Part shown: positions 42,070-53,229 of the stretch, piece by piece
Numbering within the stretch: the stretch's first letter is position 1
Layout of the letters: every line of letters starts with the position of its first letter
Source of the DNA: Calliopum simillimum
Lineage: Eukaryota; Arthropoda; Insecta; Diptera; Lauxaniidae
Direction: 5' to 3'
Assembly: GCA_951812925.1 (NCBI GenBank)
Contig: OX638369.1
Coordinates: 41,845,061-41,909,060, forward strand
Length of the DNA stretch: 64,000 nt
The notes under the pieces: generated by a model
What the model saw: only the letters and a program-made list of their open reading frames with translations
Databases searched by the model: none
Told to the model about the DNA's origin: nothing
Position numbers and translations under genes: made by a program

Positions 42070-42756
42070 CTTTATACTTAAGAAAGTGAAAGCTATGAGC
42101 CGTTTATTATGAAAGTCGGGCAAGTCCAAAACAAAGCAAAAGTAATGTCATAATATGAATTGGCTGGCATTTTGTTAAAAATTAATAAAATTGATTTTTG
42201 TTTTCAATAAAAGTTTACTTGAAAATGTTAAATTATCGACGTTAAGTTAAAAAGATGATAAAGGCCAAATAACCGATCATTATGGCACATAATGTGTATG
42301 ACATTACATTTGCCTTGCTGAATTTTCACATGCGCTATTAATTAAGGACAAGTATACGACCTGTTAACTAATATGTGCGAGCATATAGCAAACAACGAAA
42401 CGAATCTTTCTAAATGCTGTAACTTTGAAAATAATAACTTCAAAGCAATTACTCAAGCAATTTTTTAAAGCTTAAGATATCAGCTTGTTACTGTTGAATA
42501 AAAATTTTATTTATTTGCCAAGCAAAAAGCGGTTTTTTAGCATACAATCAGTTAAATCTTTTTATGAGCTAAGCTTCACTAAATACGCTTCAAGGCAAAT
42601 CTAACACCAAATTGCGCAACTCAAATCAGCTTATCAAAAAATATATACCTTTATAGGTCCTTTTGTTGTTTTCGTTTTAACTGGTAAAACTTCATTAACC
42701 CTTAATTTCAAGCAAATTAAGTTTTTTGTGTATACGGCGGCGCATCTTTAATGTGT

Positions 42757-42782
42757 TGTGTGTGTGTGTGTGTGTGTGTGTG
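42757..42782. repeat. (TG)13 microsatellite
   Basis: Uninterrupted TG dinucleotide run. Confidence 0.95.
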
Positions 42783-43790
42783 ACACACAGGACAACATGT
42801 TTTTGCTTCAGTTTAAATTAGTTTCAACCTTTTTTCCATTATTTTTTTGTGTTTTATTTATTTTTGTGTTTTTTTAATGTTTTTTGGAGTAGGCGTAAAC
42901 AACGGTCGTTGGTTGCAGTCATGAATGAATAATCGCGAAATATTTTGTTGCAGAATTCCGTGCGAGTATGAGTACGTATGGCACTTTGTTTGCCTCACTT
43001 AATTCAGTTTGAGTAACGCCGCCGCGTACAGATAAAAAACTTTTCCACTGCTTGACTTGACCTGACCTGACGTGGAATATTAATGAATGAAGGCAGTCAT
43101 AGAAGCAGCAGCAGCCGCCGCCACAACAACAGCAAAAGCAAAAGTTGAAAAATCTGATGGCACACATAGTAGGCAGGAAGGCAGTGATGGGTGATCTAAG
43201 GGGAAATCATTTGATGTTTGGTTGGAATGTGTAGTAACAGACCTAAATTAGTTAAGTTTTTAATAAAAAAAAATTATAATTAATTAATATAATAAAATTA
43301 AATTAAATGAGGAATTTTGGAGAATAAGTCAAATGAAGATTACCTTATTGAAATGGGTATTACTCGTTTATAGGGAGTTTACGCAAACTTAAAGAAATAT
43401 TTACTTTTCTACAATTTTTAATGAAAACTACTACACTGCTATAGACATGAAAAAACAAACTAACTTTCTAAATCCAACTTGATTTTCTTAATAAAAAGTC
43501 TCACCAATTTATAATTAAAATTACAAATAAAAAAACATTTCATTTCATACAAGATATTTCTCAACAACATTATTACTTTTGCTGATTTTGTCATATTTAG
43601 TATATGCAAAAATCAGCAATAATTTCAATAAACTTACTTTCAAATTGTATACCTAACAAATATATTTATATATAATTTTTAGCAATGCTTACACAACACT
43701 GTATTACTCGCACACTTACATATAAACTTGTACATACATGCGAAAGGCATAATACATCATCTACATCAAGGTACAAGAACTTATATACAG
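42783..43790. other. No confident gene
   Basis: A GC-richer patch at 42900-43170 contains (CAG/CCG)n-like sequence and creates a Cys/Gly-rich frame on the minus strand. An acceptor-like TTTTGTTGCAG occurs before 42955, but the following sequence has stops within 20 codons in the required phase. The remainder is AT-rich. Confidence 0.35.
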
Positions 43791-43865
43791 AATAGTCCGG
43801 ACTATTCGGTGTCGGTCACCATATCCGTACGTCACACGGATTGCGCCCCTCGTGCGGATGGGCGG
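43791..43865 (+). CDS. Candidate 75-bp internal exon
   Basis: TTATATACAG precedes 43791 and GATGGGCGG/GTGAGT follows 43865. The 25 codons between are open in frame 0, begin NSPDYSVSVTISVRHTDC and end APRADGR, with much higher GC than the flanks. A phase-0 exon cannot follow the phase-1 donor at 34011 directly (the joined frame stops after one codon), so at least one further exon would be needed, or this belongs to another gene. I do not recognise the peptide. Confidence 0.35.
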
Positions 43866-44094
43866 GTGAGTGGGTATCGCTGGGATCGTTCGCAAAAAAA
43901 AGAATTTTTTATTAATGCACCATTTGCAGTAGAATTCGTAAAAAAATAAAAAAAAAATTAAAATTCTACGAAAACTTTGAAGATTTGTTTAAACTTTACA
44001 ATAAATGTGAAGAGTTACTGCTTATCAAAGTTTTTATTTAAATAAAATTAAATTTTGTAGCACGTTGTATTCATTCAAGATTTCGCTGGCCCCA

Positions 44095-44185
44095 AATTTG
44101 ACCGGGTAAATAAAAATAAAAATTATCTTGATGTCGAACTCATGACCCACGAGATGTTTTTGCTATATCTCAGGGCGCAATGAAG
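44095..44185 (-). repeat. tRNA-like segment (minus strand)
   Basis: On the minus strand, CCCTGAGATATAGCAAAAAC and GGGTCATGAGTTCGACATC are spaced like the A and B boxes of a tRNA. Pairing is poor. It is likely a SINE head or tRNA pseudogene. Confidence 0.35.
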
Positions 44186-44691
44186 ATTTTTTTGTTGTTT
44201 ATCTTTATTTTTTCTGAATTTATACAACTGTATCCATTACTACTTAGGTACGCGTTGCCTCACTTTTTTCCCGGTGCTTTTTTCATATATACGATATCTT
44301 ATTCATCTGTGTCAAATAGTATAAGAGCTATGATGAATGTTTCATCTATACACTTCGAATAGTTTTAAAGATACGACGAATAATGTTATGTAGAGGCATG
44401 ATACCGCCAATGTTTTTTGTCCCAGTGCTCTTTAAATATTTCGCAAATTACGTTCATATGCTTTAAATCGTTTCAGAAATAAAACGAATTATGTTTTTGG
44501 GGGGCGTGGAATCGCATGGTTTTTCAGTGAATGTTAAATATCTCGGTGTTCTTAATATATGCATTAAATCTATTTCTTATGCGTCAATTTCAGAGATATG
44601 TTGAGTTTTGTTTTTGACATTATGATATTTTTTATGACATCAAGGCTTACGTATTAACACACAAACAAAACTAACAAAAATCGGTTTTGCA

Positions 44692-44765
44692 TCGGTCTAA
44701 CGACTGGCATTGCGATTGAGAGTTGTACTACCAACCGGGACGTCCTCAATTCAACTCGCGCCCAG
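44692..44765 (+). repeat. tRNA-like segment (plus strand)
   Basis: GGTCTAACGACTGGCATTG and CCTCAATTCAACTCGCGCC sit at tRNA-like spacing, followed by an A-rich stretch. Orientation and identity are uncertain. Confidence 0.3.
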
Positions 44766-44945
44766 GCCAAAACACAAAAAGTTTTTCAAACTTGCAATTT
44801 TTTAATTATAATTAATTTAGTGAAATAAATATAATTATAATTACAACAAAAATAGGCGAAACATATGTCACTATAGCCATGTTTTTAATCCGTTCCTTAA
44901 TTCGTCATAATTATGTGTTAGAAAATGCATTGATAGATTTACATG

Positions 44946-45075
44946 TTAAACATTTTCCACATCATATTGATCATTTCTCAAATCAAATTAAACTATCCCA
45001 AATCAAAATAAACATTTTTCCAATGAAAATAACTTTTTCGAAATCAAATTTAACTTTGCCAAAAAATCAGTTAAA
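44946..45075 (-). repeat. Short tandem repeat array of the CCAAATCAAAATAAAC type
   Basis: Degenerate ~21-bp units on this strand are the complement of the array at 54081-54210 (AAAAAGTTTATTTTGATTTGG). Related sequence also lies at 51815-51880. All three adjoin segments with a recurring GACACCTT/GAGTTATG/CTCAAGTTT order, so they are parts of one larger dispersed repeat family. Confidence 0.6.
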
Positions 45076-45079
45076 ATGA

Positions 45080-46769
45080 TATGTGACCGTCCAGATAAGG
45101 TACTTCATAAATTAAAATAAAATTTTTTTGCATTTTACAAAAGAAAATCCAATTCTAAATAAAATGACACCTTGATCACTGGAAAATTCTAAAAATTGAC
45201 TGAGTTATGTCATTTTGAAATTGTAAATTGAAAAACTCAAGTTTTAGATTTCGAAGTTTGTCAATCACAATTTTTACAGAGTAGAAGTTTGATAAGAAAG
45301 ATTTTATCGGTATTTTGAATTTGATGATCGACCTCAAACCAGTTGTAAAATGTCCAGAACATATCTAAGCACTGAATTCCACCTTAAACTGAAAACCAGT
45401 AAAATTTACCCTATCTCTTAATTTAAGCTGTACTGCAAAATTGTGAGTGAAGATAAGGTACCTTTTCCACTGGAAACTTGACGTGTTAAACTATCCAATC
45501 CTTAAAAAGTGGGAGCGGCACTCATCTGATTTCGTCATTTTTTCAACTAGTGTATTGTATTTTTGTTCCCTATCGCTCCACCAATTTTCATCAAAATAGC
45601 TTTTATAGTTTGTGAGATATGTATTGTATTAAAATCTAAAACCTTGAAACTATTAATCCTTTATATGACATTGAAAAAATCCTGTTTTGTAATGGCTCGT
45701 AAAGTAGTAATCCAACCGAAAAATGGTGTAAGAATGGCTTGTTGAAAATAATTTTGGCTATTCAAATCTATTAACAAAAATGAATTTTACCCTTTGCTGC
45801 TTTTGTTACTCGTATGTAGCTTAAAGTAGACCTCAAAGTAGTGATTTTTGCACTTTTGAGCAAGGATAACTCAGGATAATGACGTGATAGAAAAAAAATA
45901 ATTTCAGATTCGTAATAATGGATTCCCATTTCACCATATATGGCTATAAATACGGTAAACCATCTTTTTACTGGACGGGGGGTAGGGGTTTAAAAAAATG
46001 CACCACCACAGATCCTGGCAATATCCATTTTCTTGTTACTTGGAGTTGTTACTTGGAGTCCTTCCTATAAGACTCTTAGCACAGTTTTCGGTAAATGAGT
46101 TAAAAAATACTTTTTTATCCGAAGTGAATTTTCAAATAACAAAAGAAGATATTCGTTTATATGGAGGTACAAAACGGTATCAAGGAGCACTCGAATGCAA
46201 ATGACATGCTCTTAAGAGTTGTCAAGTTTAGTCTTGATTACAATTTTGTTTAAACAGTTTGATAAAATATGGAAAGGTTTGTTAGCTAGAACCAAAAATG
46301 GTATAATTTTTCGGAATTTTTGTGATTTGAGGCCCAGATGTAATTTTTACGGGTCAGTTTGTGGAACACTTTTTTCCTCAAGTCTATGCTAAAACTTTGT
46401 AGAAGGCAAAAAAACAAAATCTCGAATGGTGTATGAGATATAGCCGGATAAGCTTTAACAAAGCTAGTTTGAACCTTATTTGTAAAGAGCCAGTAAATCT
46501 GATCTGGATCTGAAGGCCAAAAATTATTTTGCTAGGAACATTATGAGCTTTTAAAAACAGCAATCAGAAAGTTGTTTGGATTTTTCGTGTTGCACTGTGT
46601 TCTTTAAAAAGGATGAAAAAGAATTATGCCTTGTATTATAAAGAGACTTAACCTTTACAGTATAACGATATTTATCCCACGTTGGGCATCAAATATGACA
46701 AATAATATTTTATATGTTTTTAACGGAACATTTTAATCTTTTCACTTTAACTATATATGTACATTGTTA
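45080..46769. other. No gene; worn dispersed-repeat sequence
   Basis: The segment 45170-45310 resembles 51605-51730. CCTTTTCCACTGGAAA near 45465 resembles CCTTTTCCAGTGAAGCATCA in the 15.5-16.2-kb duplication and its relative near 55670. The open frame at 45998-46204 has no domain. Approximate ~130-bp direct similarity also exists just left of this at 44340-44640. Confidence 0.4.
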
Positions 46770-47010
46770 TATCGAGCCCTAACCGTCAAGAAAAACGTAA
46801 CCGCCACGATTTCAGATTTCCGTTTTTTGATAGAAATTGATAACTCGTGTCCATATGCGTCTTCCCCTCAAATTTTATAACTGTAAAAAGTACCATTACG
46901 AAGTTATAGCAAAAGCAATTTCAACTTTTGCAAAGAAAATTCAAAAAAAGTCTTCTACTGTAAAATTTGTTTTCTGTCGGTTACGTTTTTTTGATGGTTA
47001 GGGCTCGATA
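46770..47010. mobile_element. MITE, ~240 bp, ends TATCGAGCCCTAACC
   Basis: Left TATCGAGCCCTAACCGTCAA and right inverse TATCGAGCCCTAACCATCAA continue through AAACGTAACCG, giving terminal repeats of about 35 bp. The flanking TATA on both sides is consistent with a TA target. The interior is non-coding. Confidence 0.9.
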
Positions 47011-47514
47011 TATGTAAACACTCGTTTAGTTTCAATTTTATTAATTTTCCTAAAAACTCTTACATGTTAATAAATTAGTTTTCTTTTCAATTGTGAAAAC
47101 TTGTAAAATATTTTCATACGGAATTTAAAACTTAAATAAGCAACAAAATTGTAAAATACTTATAAAAAATAAGAAATATAAAACATATGAAACATATTTT
47201 GTTACAACCTGAAGTTAAAAAACAATATTTTCTTGGGAGATGCCTTAAAAGTAAAAAGTTTCACATTTCAAATATGTTTGCTACTTTTTTGTACGTATTA
47301 AAGGCAAAAGGAAAAAAGTAGTAAAAACATGAAAAAAAACTTATAAACTCTACTAAGTGGCTCTATAAAATGCCAAATTAAGTACACAAAAGTTGCATGA
47401 AGTTATGAAAATAGCACTTTATGTGCAGCACATTATTTATAAGACCAGAAGTAAGCACAAATTTGGCTGAAAACGGCGAAAGGCTTAAAAAATCAGCGTG
47501 TATTAAAAAAAAAA
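47011..47514. other. No gene seen
   Basis: AT-rich sequence without recognisable features. Confidence 0.4.
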
Positions 47515-48457
47515 CTAGTAAGGGTGGTATCTTTGGCCTGGCCAAAAACTAAATACCCTACACTGCATTTCAAGTATATTATTAGGAGAGTAAAAGAACA
47601 AATTGTTTATATGGAAAGTACCACGCCCTCGCCTCCGCTTACCTTGATTTTGCGTAGAGCATGCATTCACTATTCTGAGTGCTTGAGTGAAATTCGGTTA
47701 GGTTTTGTTAAAAAAATCTTTCAGTATAGCATTTTAAAACTTTCGCTTGTGTGGGAGGTGCCACGCCCTCTAATCCTACTTCGCCTACTTTTAGCTCAGA
47801 GTTTGCAATTAATCTTTTTAGTGTTTGAGTGATATTTGGTTGGATTACCTCTAAAAACACTTTCTTTATATAACTTTGAAACTTTTGCTTATATGGAAGG
47901 TGCCACGCTCTCAAGTCCGAGTTTACCTAGATCTTGCGCATAGCTTGCATTTATACATCTGAGTGTTTGAGTGTAATTTGGTTGGGTTATTTCAAAAAAC
48001 GCTTTCCGTATAACATTTTGAAAATTTTGTTTGTATGGGAGGTGCCACGCCCTCTAGTCCGCATTTGCCTAGTTTTGCTCAGAGCTTATACATACTTTTT
48101 CTAGTATTTATGTGAATTTTGCTTCTGTTATTGCAAATAATGCTCTTATATTGCATTTTGAATATATTTTTTGTATGGGCGGTAGGCGTGTCCGTTGATC
48201 GATTTCGCTCATTTTCAATCCCACGAGATAACTTTTACGACAAAGGCAGAATACCAAATTTCATTGAATTACGTTGCTCAGTTTTTCCAAAAAATGTATT
48301 TCCACACACAGCCAGCCAGCCAGACAGACGGACATGGCTATATCGACTCAAAAGGTGACGCTGATCAAGAATATATGTACTTTTCCATACCTGCCACGCC
48401 TCCTTCTCTGCGTTACTAACGGTAGGACAATGTGAATATACCCTGGGTATAGGGTAT
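47515..48457 (+). repeat. Dispersed repeat, copy B (ends ATACCCTACAC / GTATAGGGTAT)
   Basis: Same order as the copy at 2636-3404: GGCCTGGCCAA lead-in, ATACCCTACAC at 47553, about four GGGAGGTGCCACGCC units, GGGCGGTAGGCGTGTC, GACATGGCTATATCGACTC, GATCAAGAATATATG, and the terminal GGGTATAGGGTAT. It has one more internal unit than copy A. Confidence 0.85.
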
Positions 48458-49747
48458 ACAAAAATTAAGCAAGACATAATAAAGACAAAATTTTGTTTAA
48501 AAGGAATCACAACAGCAAATAAACGCAGAGCTGTGAACTCACTTACAGTTGAGTCTATCGCTATTTATGCAGTTCCCCAATTGAAAAAATGAGAATATCA
48601 ATCAACTTTATTATACAGTTAAATAACAATATAATTTAGCTGGTAATTTAAGTCACATTAACGCCTATCTCTGATGAAAACAGTTACGTTTTATTTTTAT
48701 GCAGTCCAATATGTGGAATCACGTTATTCACACACACAATATCACTTGTACGAGTACAACATGACGTATGCGCAACATTGCAAACCATACAATTCGCTCG
48801 TACATAGAAAAACCACAAAAATTCAAAGTTGCTCATACGCCACCGCCTACGCAATAAAATATCTCTTATGTTAAGCATAAATTATGTGGTTGACGCTGAC
48901 TGCGTTGTATCCGACAGTATTTGACAAGTATTTTGCAATTTTGTTGTTGTCAGTTTTCTATTTTTCTTTTTTTTTTTATAAAAAGTATTTTTTCTATTTA
49001 TTTATTTTTTCTTTCTTCTATTTTAGTTATTATTGTATTCTTTTTTTTTTTTTTCTTCTGTTTCTTCTTTTGTGCGGTTCTTCGTACAGAGAACATGAAA
49101 ATTCAATATTGGGCGTTTAAATTTGGTACACAAAATGCGTGGGTGTCCTTGCACTGCCTTAAGGATATTTTTAACTTTCTTTTGTTCCAACATTTCAAGG
49201 CAGCCCGTTCGTACTGTAGGTAGATATTTAGGTACGAGTTGTACTCAGTTGCAAGGAAGAGAGCGCAAATGTTGCTCTACTGTTGTAGTTGTTATATTGT
49301 TGTTTGTGTTTGTGTGTGTAAGTTGCTGCTGCTGCTGTTATTCTATCCGGCTGGATGTTGCTGCTGCTTGCATAATTTGGGTTATCACAGCCGTATACGC
49401 AACATTTGTTCATATCCTAAAGTTTAATGTTATGGGTTATAAAAATTAGCATGAGTAGCAGGAGAGAGGCTTTGCTTCAATTTGTTTAAAGTGGTGTTTT
49501 TTTCAAAGTTCTTAAAAATAGTTTGGCATTTTTCGATGCTATTGTATCAGATATGCGTGGTTAGTCCAAATAATTTTTAAATATGTATAACTTTTTAAAA
49601 AGTTTTTCTAAAAATAAGTCTGACTTTCAACTTTTAAATCCTTTAAACAAAACTTAAAAAACTTAAAGATTTTTGAAACAAAAGTAAAAGATGACTTAAA
49701 AATTTTTCTTTAGAAAATAAATGTTTGAAGTTTTTGACTTATAAAAG
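48458..49747. other. No confident gene
   Basis: Contains long pyrimidine tracts (48960-49080), which give Phe-rich frames, and (CTG)n at 49325-49340, which gives Cys-rich frames on the plus strand. None has splice or domain support. Confidence 0.4.
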
Positions 49748-50273
49748 GTGTCCCATAGTTCTCGCAAGATTTATGTTTTCCGCCATTTGTGCGGTAAAGT
49801 TTTTCCAGTTTAATAGCTGACTGTTTAAGGTTAGCAAAACTGGAAGAAAAAAGAACGACGTATTTTCATTATTGAACAATATTTCAAAAATAATGAAAAT
49901 TTGGCTGGTATAGCTCGCAAGCTTTGTACAAAATATGGTCGGGATATTAATGAAATGAAAACACATTGTTATTTTATTTAAAGCTATATTAGCTAACCAT
50001 AAACTGTCAGCTCTCATACAATTTTTTTTTTATTGTTAGCAACACCTTGTTGCGGAAATGACAACAAATTCAAATCTTGCGTGGATTATGGGACAGAATG
50101 GTCACGGCATATTTCGAGAAAAGAGATTGCATATTCCAGCTTAGCTATAGTGTTCATCCACCAATATGTAATTTTTAATCTTATGTCCTTAATGTTTCAT
50201 TAAAGAAAATACAATTTGTAAAATAAAAATGTATTTTCTATTTAATTCAAATCTTGCGTGAATTATGGGACAC
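49748..50273 (+). mobile_element. Internally deleted transposon with DUF4817-type transposase head
   Basis: The ends GTGTCCCATAGTTCTCGCAA and inverse GTGTCCCATAATTCACGCAA mark a 526-bp element. A near-duplicate of the right end (ATTCAAATCTTGCGTGGATT, ATGGGACA) also occurs internally at 50065-50098, so the right end was duplicated or the element was built by an imprecise repair event. Confidence 0.8.
49841..49981 (+). pseudogene. Transposase N-terminal helix-turn-helix fragment (DUF4817-type)
   Basis: The frame reads KKERRIFIIEQYFKNNENLA then IARKLCTKYGRDIN before a stop at 49979-49981. This matches the N-terminal DUF4817 helix-turn-helix of a widespread insect Tc1/mariner-superfamily transposase. 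No catalytic domain remains anywhere in the element. The fragment has no start codon of its own in this frame and is not expected to be translated usefully. Confidence 0.7.
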
Positions 50274-50544
50274 GCTGTGTTTTAAAAAATTTAAAAAAAT
50301 TAAAAAAAATATGTAAAAATAAAAACTTTTCGCAAAACTTTTCATTTTTAATGTGTATTTTTGACTTTTTTTTAAAAAAAATTCTCTAAAAAAGTTTAAT
50401 CAACTTTTAGTTTTTAAAGTTTTTGAAGTAAAATTCTTTAGGCCGCGTTAGATGTAAGATTTCAAGGCCGCGACATTTTCTTTCGTTACTCCTTTGCGAA
50501 ACTTCTCGTTACATTTCATTATATCGCAGAAACCATAGTAGCTA

Positions 50545-50760
50545 TTTTGAAAAAATTTGGTAGATAGATGCTGAACGTAAATACCAAATACGAAAAATGA
50601 GCGCAACCAAATCAGTGCCACGCCCACTTGTCAACAATTGCTAAACAATCTATGTTGATGAAATTTGGTAGATAGGGGCTGAGCATAAATACCATATACT
50701 AGTCGAAAAATGAGCGTAATCGATAAACGCCACGCCTACTTTTCAAATATAAGTTTCACT
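50545..50760 (+). repeat. Two tandem ~110-bp units (AAATTTGGTAGATAG ... CCACGCC)
   Basis: Each unit has AATTTGGTAGATAG, GCTGA.C.TAAATACCA, CGAAAAATGAGCG and then GCCACGCC.ACTT. Related single units are at 15236-15352 and, more worn, near 57870-57960. Confidence 0.8.
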
Positions 50761-51881
50761 TCCTTCATGTTATAGCGATTTAAAGTATTTTCAACATAAA
50801 TATTATACGGCCTTACATGTCGTATGAGTGACATGTAATTCAATTCAATTTAAAATAAAAAATTTTGCTTTCTTTCTACAATATTTTGCCATTACAAAAT
50901 ACTCAATTGATACAATACATAATTAATTCAATGCAATTAAACTTTTTAAAGTTCTATTTTTTTAACGCGTCACTTGCGTTTTATTTCTCTAGAAATGTCA
51001 ATAAGTCCTGCTGCAGGAGGCTTAGCGTAACAAAAACATTTTATTTATAGACATATATACACGAATGCTTATAAAAAATTTAATAACTAACATGGCATAT
51101 GACCTTAAGCTATGCATTAACTCTTTTTTTTTTCCTAACGCAGAGTAGAACTTTCCTTAACTTTTTTTTCATAGCATACTTTTTTGCGTTTTATTTTTAT
51201 TTTATTTATTTTTCAGTGCACTTGCGTTTATTTACTGCTTGTATTCACACAAACACAGGCTCAAGCAAAACAACTTGTTGATTATATTTGTTTTTTGTTA
51301 TTTCTTGTATATTTATATACACATACATATGTGCAAATGTATGTATTTGTTTGTTTATTATTTATTTTTGATGTGTGAATATCCTTAAGGCTGACGGTTA
51401 TGAAAATAAATTTTGTTTTAAAGTAAATTGCATGAAAATTTTTATGATTTGTAGTTTAATTAGACTTTTTCTTTACTTTTGACATTATTCTCGAATTTTT
51501 GAATTTATTAGGTACCGTTTTTGAAACCCTTCAGCACTTAAAATTTTTGAAATAGATCAACATATGAGATGCTCCACAAGAAATGGACCTTGTCTACACA
51601 AAATCAAAAATGACACCTTTATCTCCAAAAAGTTACAAAAATGTACTGAGTTATTGCTCTTTGAAATTGTTAAATGAGAATCTCAAGTTTGTAGATATCA
51701 AATTTCAAAGTTTGTTAATTGTTACAAAGCTTTCCTGAAATACGAAAAACAAGTTAAGAAATAAAAAGGTCATTTTTTTATAGGATTTTTTGTGCAAATT
51801 TCAAATCTGATCAGATCTTTTTTTCAATTCAATTTAAATTTTTTCCAAATCAAACTAAATTTTTCATTTTTCAAAGAAAAC
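50761..51881. other. No gene; right part is dispersed-repeat sequence that hosts the LINE
   Basis: AT-rich to about 51500. Then a copy of the family also seen near 45170-45310 (ATGACACCTTTATCTCC, ACTGAGTTATTG, TCAAGTTTGTAGATATC), ending in the degenerate AAATTTTTTCC array into which the LINE inserted. Confidence 0.45.
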
Positions 51882-53000
51882 AGTGGTGGTTGTCAGGTTG
51901 ATGTTGTATATACGGATTTTTCAAAGGCGTTTGATAAGATTTCACATGCCTTATTGATAAAAAAATGTGAATCGCTAGGTTTTTGTTCTACGTTTTTGAA
52001 GTGGCTCAATTCGTATCTGTGTAACCGTCGTTGTGTAGTTGCCTTTGATGGCGTGAAGTCTTCTACGTTTTATGCATCCTCCGGCGTGCCGCAGGGTAGT
52101 ATCCTTGGTCCGTTATTGTTTGTTATTTTTATTAATGATGTTGTGTCCCTATTTGACCACTGTAAATGTTTATTGTATGCAGATGACCTTAAAATTTTTA
52201 TGAAAATTAATAACCCTGCTGACATTGTTCTATTTCAGAATGATCTGGATAAGCTATTTTTTTGGTGCAATAATAATAATTTATTTTTAAATCTAAGTAA
52301 ATGTGTTTCTATGTCGTTTTCCAAGTCCAGTAGCCTTATTCCCTCGTCTTATAAAATTTCGGGTACTGACCTTGTGTCCGTTACGGAGTTTAAAGACTTA
52401 GGTGTTGTGTTTGACTCTAGTTTTTCATTTCGTTCTCATTTAGACTATGTTGTGCCTAAAGCTTATGCTATGTTAGCGTTTATTAAGCGTAATAGTCTTT
52501 CGTTTAGTGATCCTTATACATTTAAATCGTTATTTATTAGTTTGGTAAGGTCTAGGTTAGAATATGCTGCGATTATTTGGAGTCCATGCTATCAATCGCA
52601 TAAGTTAAGGCTTGAAAGAGTCCAAAAATCTTTTACCAGGTTTGCTCTAAAATCTTTAAATTTTGTTGGAGAATTGCCTCCTTATAGTTCTCGGTGTTTA
52701 TTGCTTGGCTTGAAGTCCTTGGATTGTAGAAGAAATATTTGCTCTGTTTTATTTGTTCATGATATTGTTTCTGGGGCAGTTGACTGTCCAGATTTACTCA
52801 GTCTGATTAATTTTAATGTCCCCTCTAGATCTCTGAGGAATCATGTTCCGTTTCACTTGGATGTGATGCGCACTAATTATGCCTCAAATGCTCCTTTAGC
52901 AAGAACTATTAGCTTTATTAATGATATTAGCTCGGAAATCAATATAGATAGTGTTATTAGTAAAAATGCCTTGAAAACTGCTTTAAATAATGTATTGTGA
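51882..53000 (+). pseudogene. Reverse-transcriptase domain of the truncated LINE (open frame)
   Basis: About 373 codons run uninterrupted to TGA at 52998-53000. Seen in order: VDVVYTDFSKAFDKISH (motif with first catalytic Asp), GVPQGSILGPLLF, LLYADDLKIF (catalytic YADD), LNLSKC, FKDLGVVFD, and the thumb-side block SLVRSRLEYAAIIWSP. This is the pattern of Jockey/CR1-superfamily LINEs; the exact clade needs a tree. The endonuclease domain, ORF1 and the first part of the polymerase are missing, so it cannot mobilise itself. The open frame upstream of 51882 is fused host-repeat sequence, not element sequence. The absence of stops suggests recent insertion. Confidence 0.9.
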
Positions 53001-53146
53001 TATCTTTTTTATTCAACTTAATCATCTTTGTCTAGACTGCCTAGCTTTAAATAATATATTGTGATATCTTTTTAAGTTAATTTAATGTTCCTTTGTCTAG
53101 TCTGTAAGAATTTTATTCAGAGACTGAATTAAATAAATAAATAAAA
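51882..53146 (+). mobile_element. 5'-truncated non-LTR retrotransposon (LINE)
   Basis: The body begins abruptly within the reverse-transcriptase domain at about 51882 and ends in (AAAT)n at 53127-53146, the usual structure of an incomplete reverse transcription product. The last ~130 bp contain a tandem duplication: GCTTTAAATAAT.TATTGTGA at 52979 and again at 53044. No clear target duplication was seen. Confidence 0.85.
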
Positions 53147-53229
53147 TGATACATCTCTGCACTAACATGTAGACACAATATAAATCTATTTATGTACCAA
53201 GTTTCATCTTATAAATATATGTAGGTATA

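Larger units (their letters stand above)
34692..42365 (+). repeat. Decayed tandem array marked by TATACGACCTGTT
   Basis: Seven same-strand copies of the core start near 34692, 35067, 36018, 36376, 37058, 40029 and 42352. Where fewest later insertions intervene, spacings are 375 (34692 to 35067) and 358 (36018 to 36376). The 40029 to 42352 distance becomes about 397 after removing the 1926-bp hairpin element between them. Similarity spreads around the core (for example TTGTACAATGCATGC versus TTGTACGATTCATGC, then AAAAA.GTT.ATTTTTCA). A second landmark, roughly GATAC.GTTC, precedes cores 2, 3 and 4 by about 75, 66 and 94 bp. I read this as an old array of ~360-400-bp units, now eroded and interrupted. 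Confidence 0.65.

Noticed and set aside
42955..43010. Exon after the acceptor-like TTTTGTTGCAG
   Set aside because: In the phase needed for the 34011 donor the frame stops after about 18 codons and no good donor precedes the stop.
42919..43167. Cys/Gly-rich frame on the minus strand
   Set aside because: It arises from CAG/CCG repeats; no signal peptide, conserved spacing or splice context.
49123..49449. 108-codon Cys-rich hydrophobic frame
   Set aside because: Built on CTG and GTT repeats; composition is low complexity.
51792..51881. Extension of the LINE protein upstream to the Met at 51792
   Set aside because: These 30 codons are host-repeat sequence (AAATTTTTTCC-type array) fused by chance to the truncated reverse-transcriptase frame.
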